Positions 5,525-7,014 of a stretch of DNA of 7,014 bases are shown here, in pieces. Position 1 is the first letter of the stretch. The number at the start of each line of letters is the position of its first letter. Position numbers and translations under genes: made by a program. The notes under the pieces are model-generated. The model saw only the letters and a list, made by a program, of their open reading frames with translations. It made no database searches and had not been told where the DNA came from. This stretch comes from DAOUAJ01 sp034433615 (lineage in GTDB: Bacteria; Chloroflexota; Anaerolineae; DUEN01), in the NCBI GenBank assembly GCA_034433615.1, contig DAOUAJ010000021.1:1-7014 (forward strand), written 5' to 3'.

Positions 5525-6236
5525 GGTACGTATTTCCTTCGGGCGGCCAGCATGTGACGAGAGTCAGTCGTTCATCCCTGGTGGGCGCGATCCATTGGGC
5601 ATTTTGCCGCCGTTGTTCGATGGACGTTCCGGCCTCTTTCAGTATGAACTTATCTTTTACCTGGTAGCGGTAGGGCCTGCCATCGGCATACAGAGTGACG
5701 ATATCTCCCACCTCAAGATCAACCAGGTGCTCAAAGACCTTTCCTTCGATGTTGTGGTGCCCGGAAATCACGGTATTCCCGACGTGCCCGGGGAGAGCCG
5801 AGTCTTTGTGAAATCCTGCTGCGTAAGAAGCTGTCTGCCACTCGGAGAACCAGTTCCCGTCTTTTTCTTTGACTGACCACCCGACGGTAACAACCGGTGC
5901 GTCCAGATTGATGCTGGGGGCGACGATTCGGTCAGGCGCCGACCGGGCGGGTGGCCGGGGTTCTGGCGACGGTGTCGGGGTGGGGCGCTCACGAGTCACA
6001 GAGGGTCGCAGGGTCGGCCGGGGGTGCACTGTCGGAACGGCTTGCACCACTTCGCCGGCATCCGTCATTGGTGGCTTCTCGACCGCGGGACCTATGGTCA
6101 CGGCCAGATGAACCCCTCCACACCCTTGCAGCCACAAAGCCGTTATCCCCAGCAACAAAGCCAACACGGCCAGGCGCAGCGCGTTGCTCCGCAGCCATGG
6201 CCGTCCCTGGGGCGTTGTTGGCGGTAAAGAGGGCAT
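5478..6236 (-). CDS. sortase-family cysteine transpeptidase, membrane- or lipid-anchored
   Basis: Sortases cleave a sorting signal on a secreted protein and join it to the cell wall or to another protein subunit. This one has 252 residues. A hydrophobic N-terminal segment (about 20-38) ends in LQGC at 36-39, which resembles a lipobox with Cys39 but has an atypical Gln; it may be a lipoprotein or a plain signal anchor. A Pro/Thr/Arg-rich linker of about 50 residues (54-103) could span the wall. The catalytic domain follows: RIVAPSINLDAPVV (103-116), then VISGHHN with the likely catalytic His160, then LTLVTCWPPEGNTYRVIVIA (224-243) with Cys229 and Arg238. The TLVTC motif and the minimal domain suggest a class D/E-like enzyme; the class is inferred. 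The start ATG 6236 has only a weak GGGAA upstream. It lies 38 nt after fliD on the same strand, so co-transcription is likely. No LPXTG-like substrate is encoded in the window. Confidence 0.88.
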   Translation of the reverse strand: MPSLPPTTPQGRPWLRSNALRLAVLALLLGITALWLQGCGGVHLAVTIGPAVEKPPMTDAGEVVQAVPTVHPRPTLRPSVTRERPTPTPSPEPRPPARSAPDRIVAPSINLDAPVVTVGWSVKEKDGNWFSEWQTASYAAGFHKDSALPGHVGNTVISGHHNIEGKVFEHLVDLEVGDIVTLYADGRPYRYQVKDKFILKEAGTSIEQRRQNAQWIAPTRDERLTLVTCWPPEGNTYRVIVIARPIDELEPP

Positions 6237-6274
6237 GTTTGTTCCCGAGTTAGCGTTGATCTTAGAAGCACTCG

Positions 6275-7014
6275 TCAGATGCTCGTATTAAAGAGTACAC
6301 TGACCAACGACTGATTACCATTCATTGCGTAAATCTGGTTAAACAGCACCGCATACTGCTGTCGGAGCGACACCTCCTGCCATTGCATCCGCTCTTGTAG
6401 ATTATTCAGGGTGTCATTGGCTTCCTCGATTTGATCGTCTACGCTCTCGATCAATTGGTCCATCAAGCTATCCACTGTGCGGGTGTACGGATCCAGCCGG
6501 GCCGTGAGCCGATCCATTAGCACGTCGAACAGGCGAGCCACCCCCTGGAAGTTGGACGTTAAAGCAGCGCTCAGCTTACCACTGTCGCTGACGATCAGGT
6601 TGAGGTTGTCGTCCATGGTGATGCCGATCTCGCTCAGGGAGGTCGGATCGCCAGCCGGCAGAGCGGATTCTCCTGCCTGGGGAACGGAACGGTTCAGGTC
6701 GCTGAGGAGGCTGAACCGCAGGCGGTAGAGGATCGGCTCATTGGACAGGCCCCCCCGGGTATATGTAATGCCGTCCGCATTCTGGGTCGTGTTACTGTTC
6801 GACTGCAGGTAATTGACCAGGGTGTTGAAGGCCGTCAGGAACTCGTTAATTTTGGTGGTCACGGTTGCCGTATCGGCGATTACCGTGAGATCGGCCGTGG
6901 CACTGGCTCCTTCCATCAACAGGTTCAGGGTGACGCCGCTGATCACATCCGTCAAACCTGTGTTGCGGCTGCGGGTCACAGAGAGGCCGTTGACGCTAAA
7001 GGAGGCATCGGTGG
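6275..7014 (-). CDS. fliD: flagellar filament cap protein FliD (HAP2), 5' end outside window
   Basis: FliD caps the growing filament and promotes flagellin folding at the tip. Only the C-terminal 245 residues are in the window; the frame stays open to the right edge. The apparent GTG start at 6979 is internal, because the residues before it (DASFSVNGLS) match the conserved FliD stretch leading into VTRSRNTGLTDVISGVTLNL. Further motifs are INEFLTAFNTLVNYLQ, the AGESALPAGDPTSLSEIGIT region (L-x-x-I-G-I-T is typical), and SGKLSAALTSNFQGVARLFD. The C-terminal coiled coil has QIEEANDTLNNLQERMQWQE followed by SLRQQYAVLFNQIYAMNGNQ, ending LFNTSI with TGA at 6277-6275. It is on the strand opposite flgK/flgL and precedes the sortase gene. 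No fliS follows it here, although fliS is the usual neighbour. Confidence 0.93.
   Translation of the reverse strand, partial: TDASFSVNGLSVTRSRNTGLTDVISGVTLNLLMEGASATADLTVIADTATVTTKINEFLTAFNTLVNYLQSNSNTTQNADGITYTRGGLSNEPILYRLRFSLLSDLNRSVPQAGESALPAGDPTSLSEIGITMDDNLNLIVSDSGKLSAALTSNFQGVARLFDVLMDRLTARLDPYTRTVDSLMDQLIESVDDQIEEANDTLNNLQERMQWQEVSLRQQYAVLFNQIYAMNGNQSLVSVLFNTSI

Noticed and set aside
5409..5876. Plus-strand open frame of 155 codons opposite the sortase
   Set aside because: It covers the sortase catalytic motifs on the other strand; its composition looks non-coding and it begins in the repeat region.

Overview
The window is a late flagellar gene cluster. It holds two divergently oriented blocks that converge near position 4900. 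On the plus strand six genes run head to tail: two rod-type proteins (flgF-like and flgG), the anti-sigma factor flgM, the chaperone flgN, and the hook-filament junction proteins flgK and flgL. On the minus strand, read from the right edge, are the 3' part of fliD (filament cap), a sortase-family protein, and a 147-residue protein I do not recognise.

The organism is most likely a flagellated, single-membrane bacterium, and my best guess is Chloroflexota (Anaerolineae-like). The support is circumstantial. GC content is moderately high. The rod genes pass straight to flgM/N/K/L with no flgA, flgH or flgI (P- and L-ring genes) between them. A sortase with a proline-rich, wall-spanning linker sits in the locus. 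The intergenic DNA carries GCGTATCGC-type palindromic repeats. None of this fixes the taxon.

Layout. Positions 1-1557 hold flgF and flgG, tightly spaced and each with its own ribosome binding site. Positions 1558-1735 form the only sizeable gap on the plus strand. It contains a good match to a FliA/SigD-type promoter (GCCGATAT at 1618-1625) and a structured leader, so flgM-flgN-flgK-flgL (1736-4904) reads as a late, sigma-28-driven unit that also encodes the anti-sigma factor for that sigma. FlgN would chaperone FlgK and FlgL, both encoded immediately downstream, and FliD is the third hook-associated protein. The window therefore holds the whole hook-filament junction and cap set apart from the 5' part of fliD.

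Positions 4878-5321 hold the unrecognised minus-strand gene, whose 3' end overlaps flgL antisense. Positions 5322-5477 contain no convincing gene but are dense in repeats: a perfect 13-bp inverted repeat, extra copies of its core, and a 41-bp near-copy of the sortase 3' end. The sortase follows 38 nt after fliD on the same strand. This sortase/unknown-gene insertion inside an otherwise standard flagellar cluster, with the rearranged junction between them, is the least ordinary part of the window.
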